A stretch of 64,000 nt of DNA from Lentzea flava (GTDB taxonomy: Bacteria; Actinomycetota; Actinomycetes; Mycobacteriales; Pseudonocardiaceae). Under the pieces are notes generated by a model that was given only the letters and a program-made list of their open reading frames with translations, had not been told where the DNA came from and did not search any database. The stretch is from assembly GCF_014648475.1 (NCBI RefSeq), contig NZ_BMRE01000012.1, forward strand, positions 1 to 64,000, in the 5' to 3' direction. A program made the position numbers and the translations under genes. Each line of letters begins with the position of its first letter. Position 1 is the stretch's first letter. Shown here piece after piece: positions 1 through 8,114 of the stretch.

Positions 1-120
1 CTGGCCCGCCTCCGGCTCATCCCCGCCACCGCACACGAACCGCCCGGCATCCCGCAACCACCACCACTACAAGCACGACTCCTGGCCCTGCTAGGGGTTG
101 ATCCGACCAGGCCAAGATGA
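1..120 (+). pseudogene. 3' end of an unidentified open frame running in from the left edge
   Basis: Frame 1 is open from the first base to a TGA at 118-120 and encodes about 39 residues, ending in a proline- and arginine-rich tail (LLALLGVDPTRPR). The start lies outside the window, so no family can be named. An inverted repeat (94-103 with 156-165) overlaps its end, which would fit the edge of an old mobile element, but nothing recognisable as a transposase is present. It could equally be a chance frame in GC-rich DNA. Confidence 0.25.
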
Positions 121-165
121 TCAAATCGACCGCCTCAGAAATGATCACCAGAGTTGATCAACCCC
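94..165. repeat. 10-bp inverted repeat GGGGTTGATC / GATCAACCCC
   Basis: GGGGTTGATC at 94-103 is matched by its exact reverse complement at 156-165, with 52 bp between. The left arm lies inside the end of the partial frame at the window edge. The spacing is long for a terminator. A terminal repeat remnant of an insertion sequence or a regulator site are both possible. Confidence 0.4.
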
Positions 166-291
166 CACGTGCGGAACGCGGGTCTAGACGCCGCAGGGCC
201 GGGCAGTGTTGCTGGCAGGAAGACTTCTGCCGGAACTTCTGCCGGTTGTTCAGCAAGGTGAGCGGCTGGTTCTCTGATTAATTTCGAAACG

Positions 292-1437
292 GTGTCACTC
301 GTTTCACCATTGCGGAATGCTCACCAGGATCCGCGCACATCGCTTCGTTTCGCGGAAGGCCCGCGCGCTCGCCAGGTCGTCGCCGTGCTGTGGCTGGCCG
401 CCTTCGGGTGGCTGCTCGTCGAGTGGTCCGGGCACTACCCGATCGACCTCGACGTGTACCGCCTCGGCGGCCTCGCGTGGCTGGACGGCAGGTCGCTCTA
501 CGTCGGCTTCACCGGTCCGCCGCTCGACCCGCAGCTCCCGTTCACCTATCCGCCGATCGCGGCGGTGCTGTTCAGCGGGCTGAGCCTGGTGCCGCAGGCC
601 GCGCACACCCTGCTCGTGGTGGCGGCGGGCTTCGTGCTGCTGACCGCCGTGTGCGTCGCGGTGGTGCGCAAGGTGCGGCCGGGTCTCACGTGGACGGCCG
701 GCCCGCTGGCCGCGATCGGCGCGCTCACGCTGGATCCCGTGTGGATGACGTTCGGCTACGGCCAGGTCAACCTGCTCCTGCTGGGCCTCGTGGTCGTCGA
801 CTGCCTGCTGGTCACCGACCGGCGCTGCCGCGGTGTGCTGGTGGGCGTCGCGGCGGCGATCAAGCTCACGCCCGCGATCTTCGTGCTCTACTTCCTGGCT
901 CGCCGCGAGTGGCGGGCCGCGATCACCTCGATGGTGACGTTCGCGGCGCTGGTCGTGGCGGGCTTCCTCGCCGCGCCGAAGGATTCCGTGCAGTACTGGT
1001 TCCGCTCGCTGCTCAACCCCGACCGCATCGGGGACATCTCGTTGTCGACCAACCAGTCGATCAAGGGCCTCGTCCGCGACCTGGGCCTCGCGCACGGCGC
1101 GGAAACCCTGCTGTGGGCGGCGTTGGCCGCCGTCGTCGTGGCCGCCGCGGTGTTCGTGGCGAGGCGCACCCGCGACGATCTCGTCGCGCTGTTCGTCGTC
1201 GCGACCGCCGGACTGCTGGCCTCGCCGGTGTCCTGGGTGCACCACTGGGTGTGGTGCGTGCCCGTGCTGGTGTACCTGGCCCTGCGCGGCAACGCCTGGC
1301 CCGCCTTCGCCGCGGTGTTCCTCGTGTTCGTGACGCGGTCGCACGACTACGACACCTACATCTGGCTCGCCATCGGCGCCGTCGGCGTGCTCGCCGCGAG
1401 GGACTACCTCGCCCCGCGGCGGCTGATCACCGCGTAG
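292..1437 (+). CDS. GT87-family (DUF2029) polyprenol-phosphate-mannose alpha-mannosyltransferase
   Basis: A 381-residue polytopic membrane protein with about ten hydrophobic segments. It resembles the GT-C fold family GT87/DUF2029 (PimE-like), whose members transfer mannose from a polyprenyl-phosphate donor to cell-envelope glycolipids on the outer face of the membrane. The first extracytoplasmic loop holds the acidic motif PIDLDVYR (about residues 51-58), where the catalytic aspartate sits in this family, followed by FTYPPIAAVLF. Length is normal for the family. The start is GTG at 292; no strong ribosome binding site precedes it, so a later start is possible. Its donor would be made by the Ppm1-like enzyme at 62266. 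The 3' end overlaps the convergent permease gene by 34 bp. The acceptor cannot be told from sequence. Confidence 0.8.
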   Translation: MSLVSPLRNAHQDPRTSLRFAEGPRARQVVAVLWLAAFGWLLVEWSGHYPIDLDVYRLGGLAWLDGRSLYVGFTGPPLDPQLPFTYPPIAAVLFSGLSLVPQAAHTLLVVAAGFVLLTAVCVAVVRKVRPGLTWTAGPLAAIGALTLDPVWMTFGYGQVNLLLLGLVVVDCLLVTDRRCRGVLVGVAAAIKLTPAIFVLYFLARREWRAAITSMVTFAALVVAGFLAAPKDSVQYWFRSLLNPDRIGDISLSTNQSIKGLVRDLGLAHGAETLLWAALAAVVVAAAVFVARRTRDDLVALFVVATAGLLASPVSWVHHWVWCVPVLVYLALRGNAWPAFAAVFLVFVTRSHDYDTYIWLAIGAVGVLAARDYLAPRRLITA

Positions 1438-2822
1438 AGCAGCCCGCCGACGAAGAACGCCACCGCCACACCGATGTTGGCCGCGCCGATGCTGCCCGCC
1501 CTGGCCGCGTCACCGAGCAGGTACCCGAGCACGTGCCGCAGGTTCGGGTCCTGCGACGTGACGAGGCCCCACCCGACGCCGACCGCGACGACGAGCGACA
1601 CGACACCGGCGACGTTGAACCGTCCATACGCGCCACGGGGGTCGTAGAGCGCCTCGGGAACGTAGCCGGCCCGCCGGAACAGCCAGAGGTCGACGACGAA
1701 GATGCTCGACCACGCGGCCGTCACCACGCCGATCACGATCAGGAAAGCCTGCAGGGGAGCGAAGAAGCTCGGCGTGACGAACACGAGGTAGACGCCGCCG
1801 ACCACCATGATCACGCCGTCGATCGCCACCGCCGCCCACCGCGGCAGCCGCACTCCCAGCGCCTGCAGGTTCAGCCCGCTGCTGTAGAGGTTGAACACCG
1901 CGCCCGCGATCACGCTGAGCATCGTCGCGAGCAGGAACGGGAACAGGAACCAGGTCGGCAGCGCGGCCGCGAACGCTCCGACCGGATCCGCCGCGGCGGC
2001 CGCGGCCAGCGCGGGGTTGCCCGCCGTCAGCAGCACACCGAAGAGCATCAACACCAGCGGAGCGCTGCCGGCACCCACCGCCGTCCAGCCCGCCACCGCT
2101 CGCGGTGACGAGGTCCTCGGCAGATAACGGCTGTAGTCGCCGCCACCGGACGTCCAGCCGATGCCGTTGGCGATCACGAGGCTCACCCCGCCCGCGAACA
2201 ACGCGATTCCGCCGCCCGCGGCGGGACGTGAGAAGTCCAGAGTGGGCACGATCAGTGCGAAGTAGACGATCGTCGTCGCCATCACGGCGATGGTGATGTA
2301 CTTCTGCACCCGCAGGATCAGGTTGTAGCCGTAGATGCCGACGACGATCACGACGGCGACGGTCAGCGCGAACCCGAGCGCCACCATCCGCGTCGAGGCG
2401 AGGCCCTGGTCGATCCGCGCGAGAACCGTGCGCGTCGCGAGAGCCCCGATCGACACGCTGATCGTCTCCCAGCCCACCAGCGACAGGTACACGAACAGCG
2501 TCGGCAGGCGGTTGCCGTGCACGCCGAACGCGGCCCGGCTCAACGTCATCGTGGGCGCCCCGCCGCGCATGCCGGCCAGCGCGACGAGACCGACGACGGG
2601 GTAGGACACGCCCAGGCCGATGATCACGGCCAGCGCGCCCTGCCACGGGCTCAGGCCGAGCCCGACGACGAACACCCCGTACGCCACGGTGAAGAAGCTC
2701 GCGTTCGCGGCGAACCAGGGCCAGAAGAGGCGGCGCGGCGTGCCGTGCCGCTCCTCGTCGGTGATCCAGTCGATGCCCTTGCGCTCGACCTCGAACGTCT
2801 TCTCAGCGCTTGCCACGACCAC
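1404..2822 (-). CDS. NCS1-family purine/cytosine-type permease
   Basis: A 472-residue protein with about 12 transmembrane segments, matching the nucleobase:cation symporter-1 family (CodB/allantoin/hydantoin permeases) that imports nucleobases or related cyclic ureides with a cation. Family features seen are the N-terminal cytosolic stretch ending HGTPRRLFWPWFAAN, the early GLGLSPWQG region, and NGIGWTSGGGDYSRYLP in the middle of the protein. The GTG start at 2822 has a GAGGGGGA ribosome binding site about 6 bp upstream. No catabolic partner genes are adjacent, so the substrate is open. The gene is convergent with the GT87 gene, and the fragment of an MFS gene lies just upstream. Confidence 0.9.
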   Translation of the reverse strand: MVVASAEKTFEVERKGIDWITDEERHGTPRRLFWPWFAANASFFTVAYGVFVVGLGLSPWQGALAVIIGLGVSYPVVGLVALAGMRGGAPTMTLSRAAFGVHGNRLPTLFVYLSLVGWETISVSIGALATRTVLARIDQGLASTRMVALGFALTVAVVIVVGIYGYNLILRVQKYITIAVMATTIVYFALIVPTLDFSRPAAGGGIALFAGGVSLVIANGIGWTSGGGDYSRYLPRTSSPRAVAGWTAVGAGSAPLVLMLFGVLLTAGNPALAAAAAADPVGAFAAALPTWFLFPFLLATMLSVIAGAVFNLYSSGLNLQALGVRLPRWAAVAIDGVIMVVGGVYLVFVTPSFFAPLQAFLIVIGVVTAAWSSIFVVDLWLFRRAGYVPEALYDPRGAYGRFNVAGVVSLVVAVGVGWGLVTSQDPNLRHVLGYLLGDAARAGSIGAANIGVAVAFFVGGLLYAVISRRGAR

Positions 2823-2853
2823 GGCGTCCCCCTCGCAGCGTCCCCGGTACGGA

Positions 2854-3204
2854 TCACGCTAGCGGGGGAGGGAAGCCCTTGGGGCCCGCCATCAACGCAC
2901 CGGTGGCGAAGCACGCCACGACGAGCGCCGCCGTGGTCCAGAACGCCGCGCCGGAGCCCGGACCGAGGTACACGCTGCCGAGCAACGCCACCCCCAGCAT
3001 GCCGCCGAACTGATGCACGGCGTTGATCAGACCGGCGGCCGAGCCGACCTCCTGCTGGCGCACCACCTTCAGCGCCGCGGTGAAGAACGACGAGGCGAAC
3101 AAGCCTGCCCCCGAGCCGATGACGAGCAACGCGACGACCAACGGCGCAGCGCCTCCGGCCGCTCCCAGCAGCTCGGTCAGCACCACCGCCAGTCCGGCGA
3201 ACAT
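2854..3204 (-). pseudogene. C-terminal fragment of a DHA2-type MFS drug exporter
   Basis: About 116 residues read cleanly as the last transmembrane segments of an EmrB/QacA-type (14-TM, DHA2) multidrug exporter. The typical late motif is present: a basic helix followed by VGSAAGLINAVHQFGG and GVALLGSVY. Everything before this, roughly 300-400 residues, is missing. Immediately upstream on the same strand is the N-terminal part of an RraA-like gene, also cut off. The simplest reading is one deletion that removed the 3' part of the RraA-like gene and the 5' part of this transporter. The fragment is unlikely to be functional. Confidence 0.75.
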
Positions 3205-3458
3205 GACCTCTCGCCGCCCAGAGCGGTCTCGCGCGCACCGCCGTCGACGACGATCACGTCACCCGGCTCGGCCGCCTCGACGGCGCGCAGCACGGCCAGG
3301 AAGTCGTCGCGGCAGCGGACCGTGAACGCGGGCCCGAAGACGCGGGTCGTCGCGGACCGGGCGCGGATCGCGCTGTGCATGACCCTCGTGGTCCGGTCCG
3401 CGTCGCAGATGGCGGTCGTGTCGACGGCGAGGAACCGTTGGAGCAGTTCGTGGTTCAT
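3205..3458 (-). pseudogene. N-terminal fragment of an RraA / HMG-aldolase-like protein
   Basis: From an ATG at 3458, with AGGGAA about 10 bp upstream, the frame encodes MNHELLQRF, then ISTTAICDADR-like residues (VDTTAICDADR), GPAFTVRC, and AEPGDVIVVDGGARETALGGE. This is the order found in RraA-like proteins (regulator of RNase E activity A / 4-hydroxy-4-methyl-2-oxoglutarate aldolase fold). Homology stops near 3211, just where the family's central glycine-rich GGxLA segment should continue, and the frame then runs into the MFS fragment. Only about 80 of the usual 200-230 residues remain. The reading frame itself is not interrupted by stops, so a short hybrid peptide could still be made. Confidence 0.7.
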
Positions 3459-3616
3459 TCGGCGTGGTTCCCTCGTTTCGGTCGACACCGGGGAGCCGGA
3501 ATTCAGCAGAAACGATCGCACATGCGGTTCCGGCCGGACCCTGTCGGCGTGCAACAGTCCGGTCCGCCGCGACGATTCACCCATGAGGGGGAAAGCAGAC
3601 CCGCGGAGGTACCCCC

Positions 3617-5110
3617 ATGCAAGCGACCAGACGGCCCACCGCAGTCGCGGCGGCCGTTCTCCTGATGCTCTTCGCCGCGGCGCCCGCAGCGTCGGCGGCA
3701 CCCTTCTCCGCCGGCACCGACATCGTGGTCAGCGGCCCGTCGGCGCTCACTTCCTGTCCCTACGGCGCCTCGGCCGACTTCGCCGCCGCCTACGACGACA
3801 CCGAGGTGGAGCCGCAGGTGGCCGTCAACCCCGCGAACCCGGACGAGATGATCGGTGCGACGCAGCAGGACCGCTGGCCCGACGGCGGCGCGCGCGGCCT
3901 GTCGTCGTGGATCACCCACGACGGCGGCGCGTCGTGGGGCAAGCTGCCGGACGTGCCGTGGAGCGCCTGCCAGGGCGGTCCGGCCAGGTTCGGCCGCGTC
4001 ACCGACCCGTGGGTGAGCTACGACAAGGCGGGCAACGCCTACTTCATCGGCCAGCCGATCGACTCGGGCGCGCTCGGCCTGTCCGCGATCTCGGTCACGA
4101 GCCTCGACCGGTCGACCTGGTCCTGGCGGCCGCCGCAGATCATCCAGGAGGACACGGGCGACCGGGGTGTCTTCAACGACAAGGTCTCCATCACCGGCGA
4201 CCCGACGCGCGCCGGCTACGCGTACGCGACGTGGATCCGCGGCAGCTACCCCAACGACGGCAAGCAGCATCCGATCGCGGACCTGCACTCGTTCGCCTAC
4301 CGCGGGAAGCCGATGTTCTCCCGCACGACCGACGGCGGGCTCACGTGGTCCACGCCGGTGCCGATGCGCGACTCGAACTCCTACTTCCAGGGCAACCAGA
4401 TCGCGGTGGGCCCGGACGGCACGCTCTACAACGTCGCGGCGAACCTGTTCACCGGCGCGGGGCTCAACGACAAGGGCGTCTACATGGGCGTCATGACCTC
4501 CCGCGACGCCGGCCTGCACTGGTCGGCACCCGCGCAGATCGCGCCGATCCGGTTCGCCCAGCTGTTCGTGCCCGACAACAACTTCCCCATCCGCGCGGAG
4601 GATTACCTGCCCGACATTGCGGTCGACATGACCAGCGGCGCGGTCTACGTGGTCTGGGCCGACGGGCTCGGCACCGCGCTGAACAAGGTGGTGCTGGCGA
4701 AGTCGACCGACGGCGGCCGGCACTGGAGCGGCCCGACCGTGGTCGCCACCGGGGGACCGGGTGTGCAGTCGTACAACCACGCGATCGACGTGTCGGACAC
4801 CGGCATGGTCACCCTGACCTACTGGGACGACCGCAACAACGTGCTCGGTGACGGCGTCGCCACCACCGACGTGTGGGTCCGTCACTCGCACGACGGCACC
4901 GCGACCTGGGAACCCGAACAGCACCTGCACGGGCCGTTCGACCACTACGCCGCCCCGATCTCGTACTTCGCGCCGGACGATCCGCGGGGCCTGTTCCTCG
5001 GGGACTACATGGGACTCGAGACGATCTCGGGCAACGACACGATCGCGTTCTTCACGTCCACCATCGCCGACGGGGCCGACGTGCACGCGATCCGGCTCAA
5101 CCACAACTGA
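3617..5110 (+). CDS. Secreted Asp-box (BNR) repeat protein, sialidase-like fold
   Basis: A 497-residue exported protein. Residues 1-28 form a Sec signal peptide (basic start, hydrophobic core, cleavage after ASA). The mature part carries four to five Asp-box motifs of the S/T-x-D-x-G-x-x-W type: THDGGASW, TTDGGLTW, SRDAGLHW, STDGGRHW and a variant SHDGTATW. These mark blade turns in six-bladed beta-propellers of sialidases and related glycan-binding or glycan-cleaving proteins. I do not see the arginine triad of true sialidases clearly enough to claim that activity; BNR-repeat glycosyl hydrolase or non-enzymatic propeller are both possible. The ATG at 3617 has GCGGAGG about 8 bp upstream. Confidence 0.85.
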   Translation: MQATRRPTAVAAAVLLMLFAAAPAASAAPFSAGTDIVVSGPSALTSCPYGASADFAAAYDDTEVEPQVAVNPANPDEMIGATQQDRWPDGGARGLSSWITHDGGASWGKLPDVPWSACQGGPARFGRVTDPWVSYDKAGNAYFIGQPIDSGALGLSAISVTSLDRSTWSWRPPQIIQEDTGDRGVFNDKVSITGDPTRAGYAYATWIRGSYPNDGKQHPIADLHSFAYRGKPMFSRTTDGGLTWSTPVPMRDSNSYFQGNQIAVGPDGTLYNVAANLFTGAGLNDKGVYMGVMTSRDAGLHWSAPAQIAPIRFAQLFVPDNNFPIRAEDYLPDIAVDMTSGAVYVVWADGLGTALNKVVLAKSTDGGRHWSGPTVVATGGPGVQSYNHAIDVSDTGMVTLTYWDDRNNVLGDGVATTDVWVRHSHDGTATWEPEQHLHGPFDHYAAPISYFAPDDPRGLFLGDYMGLETISGNDTIAFFTSTIADGADVHAIRLNHN

Positions 5111-5129
5111 CGAAGCGCACAATGGAGCC

Positions 5130-5642
5130 GTGGACAGAAAGGCGGTTCACGAGGACATCGAACGCACGCGGGCAACGTTCCACGCGTTGCTCGCGTGCGC
5201 CACGAACGAGCAACTTCGCCGCCGCTCGAACGGCACGCTCTGGACCAACCGCCAGCTGTTGTTCCACATGCTGCTCGGCTTCCTCATCATGCGTGCCCTG
5301 CTGGCCCTCGCCCGCGTCGTCGCCTCGTTGCCGGACTGGGTGGGCCGCGGCTGGGCGCGGTTGCTCAACGCGGTCACGAAACCCTTCGACGCGGTCAACT
5401 TCGCGGGCTCCTGGCTCGGCGGCAGCGTCATGCCGCGCTCGGCGATGGTCGTGCTGTTCGACCGCACGACCGCGGCCCTGCACCGTCGCCTCGACCGGGA
5501 GGACGACCGCGGCCTGGCGAGGGGCATGCCCTACCCGACGCGGTGGGACCCGTTCTTCCGCGAGTTCATGACGGTGGCCGACCTCTACCGCTTCCCGGTG
5601 CAGCACTTCGACTTCCACCGCGATCAGCTGTCGCTGGGCTGA
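5130..5642 (+). CDS. DinB-superfamily protein
   Basis: A 170-residue protein starting at GTG 5130 (AATGGAG just upstream). An N-terminal helix with scattered charged residues leads to LLFHMLLGFLIMRALL, the first long helix typical of DinB/YfiT four-helix-bundle proteins, and the C-terminus has FPVQHFDFHRDQLSL, placing two histidines where this superfamily binds a metal. DinB-like proteins include thiol-dependent S-transferases and DNA-damage-induced proteins of unknown role. It follows the BNR gene by 19 bp on the same strand and may be cotranscribed with it. Confidence 0.75.
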   Translation: MDRKAVHEDIERTRATFHALLACATNEQLRRRSNGTLWTNRQLLFHMLLGFLIMRALLALARVVASLPDWVGRGWARLLNAVTKPFDAVNFAGSWLGGSVMPRSAMVVLFDRTTAALHRRLDREDDRGLARGMPYPTRWDPFFREFMTVADLYRFPVQHFDFHRDQLSLG

Positions 5643-5711
5643 CCGATTCCTTCCGCGGCCGTGCGGAGTCTGTCTCTTCAGGAAGCTGTTCCGCGGAAAA
5701 AGGGGTAGTTG

Positions 5712-6455
5712 GTGTCCGACCTGAAAGCACACGCCGATCTGCTGCGCGACCTCCACCACGGCAAGATGCTCGTGCTGCCAAACGCGTGGGATGAGCCCAG
5801 CGCGCAGCTCATCGCCGAGATGGGGTTCCCGGCCGTGGCGACCTCAAGCGCCGCCGTGGCCGAGACGCTCGGCCACCTCGACGGCGAACGCGCGCCCTGG
5901 CAGGAGATGTTCGCGGCGGCCGCCAGGATCGCCGCAGCCGTGCCCGTCCCGGTGACTGTGGACGCGGAGGCTGGCTACGGCCTGGATCCGGACGAGTTCG
6001 TGGCCCGCCTGCTCGAAGCCGGTGCTGTCGGCTGCAACCTGGAGGACACCGATCACCGGGCGGGCGGCCTGGTCGACGCCGCCGCGCAGGCGGACAGGCT
6101 CGCGGCGGTGCGCGCGGCCGCCGACGCCGCCGGCGTTCCGATCGTCCTCAACGCCAGGATCGACGTCTTCCTGCCGTCCAGCCCCGTTCCCGAGCCCGAC
6201 CGGCTCGGCGAGGCCGTCCGGCGCAGCCGTCTCTACCTGGACGCGGGCGCGGACTGCGTCTACCCGATCGGCGGGTCGGCGCGCGACACGCTCACCCGGC
6301 TGGTCGCCGAGGGGCCGGTGAACGGCAACACCACGGACGCGCTGGACCTCGACGCGTTGCGGGAGCTGGGGGTGGCACGGGTGTCCTTCGGCCCGCGGTT
6401 CTACCGCGCAGGCATGGCCGCCATGAGGGGCGCCCTGGAAAAGCTCGCGGGATAG
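5712..6455 (+). CDS. Isocitrate lyase / PEP phosphonomutase-superfamily enzyme
   Basis: A 247-residue TIM-barrel enzyme. Diagnostic segments are VLPNAWDEPSAQL near the start, PVTVDAEAGYG (metal-binding DxExGYG), GAVGCNLEDTDH and IVLNARIDVF. These match the PEP mutase/oxaloacetate decarboxylase/2-methylisocitrate lyase superfamily, which makes or breaks C-C or P-C bonds at an alpha-keto acid using Mg2+. The catalytic Cys loop of true isocitrate lyases (KKCGH) is not seen, so a short carboxy-lyase is more likely. The GTG at 5712 is preferred, with AAGGGG about 7 bp upstream; a TTG lies one codon earlier. The substrate is unknown. Confidence 0.85.
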   Translation: MSDLKAHADLLRDLHHGKMLVLPNAWDEPSAQLIAEMGFPAVATSSAAVAETLGHLDGERAPWQEMFAAAARIAAAVPVPVTVDAEAGYGLDPDEFVARLLEAGAVGCNLEDTDHRAGGLVDAAAQADRLAAVRAAADAAGVPIVLNARIDVFLPSSPVPEPDRLGEAVRRSRLYLDAGADCVYPIGGSARDTLTRLVAEGPVNGNTTDALDLDALRELGVARVSFGPRFYRAGMAAMRGALEKLAG

Positions 6456-6512
6456 CGATTCCTTTCGCCGGTCACCGGAGTCCAATGAGAAGGTGACGAC
6501 CAGGAGGGTGCC

Positions 6513-7469
6513 GTGACGTCCGTGGCCAGCGTGCCGCTGCACGACGAGTTCGAACTGGTGCGCGACGGGCTGCTCGCGCACTGCTACCGGATGACGGGCT
6601 CCTACCAGGACGCCGAGGACGCCGTCCAGGAGACGTATCTGCGGGCGGTGCGCGGCGTGGCCGGATTCGAGGGCCGGTCCTCGATCAGGACCTGGCTCTA
6701 CCGCATCGCGACCAACACGTGCATCACCGCGCTCGCCCACCGGAGCCGGCGGGTGCTGCCCGCCGGCCTCGGCGCACCGGCGACCGACCCCGGCGTCCGC
6801 GTCTACTCCGACGAGTCCATCGCCTGGCTCGAACCGTTGCCCGACGCCGTGCTGCACCACGACGAGCCGGGCGAGACGGTCGTGCTGCGCGAGTCGGTGC
6901 GCCTGGCGCTGATCGCGGCACTGCAGTACCTGCCGGTGCGGCAACGTGCGGCGCTGCTGCTGCGCGAGGTTCTCTCGTGGTCCGCCGCCGAGATCGCCGA
7001 GACGCTCGGCGTGACCGTCCCCGCGGTGAAGAGCCTCCTGCAACGCGCCCGCAGGCGCCTCGACGAACTGGACCTGGACGGCCACCGGCTGGAGCCACCG
7101 GACCTGGAGTTCGAACGCGCGCTGCTCGACCGCTACCTCACCGCGTTCGAGGCGGGCGATTCCGCCGCCATCCGCGCCGTCATCCACGACGACTTCAGCC
7201 TCGAAGCCGTGCCGCACCCCGTGTGGTTCAAGGGCGTGCACGTCTGCATCCCGTTCCTGGAACGGGTTTTCGCCACTCCCGGCTGGAAGATCCGGCTGCT
7301 GCCCACCCGCGCCAACGGCCAGCCCGCCATGGCTGGCTACGACAGCGACCTGCGCGCCGACTGCCTGTGGGTGCTCACCGTCGTCGACGGTCGCTTCACG
7401 CGCGCGACGAAGTTCGAGAACCCCGCGCTCGTCACGGCTGCCGGTCTGCCCGCCCGGCTTCCGGTGTGA
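6513..7469 (+). CDS. ECF sigma factor with C-terminal SnoaL-like domain
   Basis: A 318-residue alternative sigma factor. Region 2 (about residues 10-80) includes AHCYRMTGSYQDAEDAVQET and FEGRSSIRTWLYRIATN; region 4 (about 125-185) includes LPVRQRAALLLREVLSW and AAEIAETLGVTVPAVKSLLQRAR. The last 120 residues are a SnoaL/NTF2-like fold, as in the ECF families that carry their own C-terminal regulatory domain instead of a separate anti-sigma factor. No anti-sigma gene is next to it, in keeping with that. GTG start with AGGAGG 8 bp upstream. The target promoters are unknown. The 3' end overlaps the convergent P-loop kinase gene by 38 bp. Confidence 0.92.
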   Translation: MTSVASVPLHDEFELVRDGLLAHCYRMTGSYQDAEDAVQETYLRAVRGVAGFEGRSSIRTWLYRIATNTCITALAHRSRRVLPAGLGAPATDPGVRVYSDESIAWLEPLPDAVLHHDEPGETVVLRESVRLALIAALQYLPVRQRAALLLREVLSWSAAEIAETLGVTVPAVKSLLQRARRRLDELDLDGHRLEPPDLEFERALLDRYLTAFEAGDSAAIRAVIHDDFSLEAVPHPVWFKGVHVCIPFLERVFATPGWKIRLLPTRANGQPAMAGYDSDLRADCLWVLTVVDGRFTRATKFENPALVTAAGLPARLPV

Positions 7470-8001
7470 GACACCAGCCGGTGAGGGCGACGACCTCGCT
7501 CGCCACCTCGGCGACGGTCCTGCCGTCGGTCGGCACGCGAACCACCCACTGCGGTGCGGTGGTCTCCAGGTGCTGGGCGGCGGCGGTGCTTCGTGCCACG
7601 TGCGCCTCGTACTGGCTGCCCGTCTCGCGCACGCTCAGCCGCCGGTTGGCGACGTCGTCCGCGGCGGTCAGCAGAACACCGGTCACCTCCACGTTCCCGC
7701 CCATCGCGCCGACCACCAGGTCGCGTTCGAGCACGCTGACGGTGTTGGTGTAGATGAGTCGCCGGTAGCCGAGTGCCGCGTAGTTCGCCCAGAGCGACGC
7801 CAGGTTCCTCCTGGTCATCTCGGTGCGGCTCGGATCGTCCGGTGGTGCCGGGTGGGCCTGGTCGAGGAAGTCGCCCTCGATGAAGCAGTGCGCCACGGAC
7901 GCCTCCCGCAACCGCGCCGAGACCTCCCAGGCGACCGTCGACTTCCCGACCCCGGACCGGCCACCGATCAGCAGCACCGAGAAGTGGTCAGCATCGTGCA
8001 C
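7432..8001 (-). CDS. P-loop kinase / AAA-family NTPase, small
   Basis: A 189-residue soluble protein with a Walker A motif GGRSGVGKST at about residues 13-22, followed by WEVSARLREASVAHCFIEGDFLDQA, where the D of EGDFLD fits a substrate- or Mg-binding acidic residue of small-molecule kinases. It resembles adenylylsulfate, shikimate or gluconate kinase-like proteins in outline, but I cannot assign the phosphate acceptor. The GTG start at 8001 has GCGAGGGGG upstream. It is divergent from the MFS gene at 8115 and convergent with the sigma factor gene. Confidence 0.75.
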   Translation of the reverse strand: MHDADHFSVLLIGGRSGVGKSTVAWEVSARLREASVAHCFIEGDFLDQAHPAPPDDPSRTEMTRRNLASLWANYAALGYRRLIYTNTVSVLERDLVVGAMGGNVEVTGVLLTAADDVANRRLSVRETGSQYEAHVARSTAAAQHLETTAPQWVVRVPTDGRTVAEVASEVVALTGWCLTPEAGRADRQP

Positions 8002-8114
8002 GTGAACCCCCTCGCGTCAGCACCCCAGCGTCCACATGTACCGGAAACGGAGTTGCGGCACCCCTGAGCCGGACGTTTACCTGGTGACCATGACGAGCTG
8101 CGGACGGGCGCCCG

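Noticed and set aside
3503..5122. A 539-codon minus-strand frame opposite the BNR protein
   Set aside because: Arg/Val/Asp-rich shadow; the plus strand has a signal peptide, Asp-boxes and a ribosome binding site.
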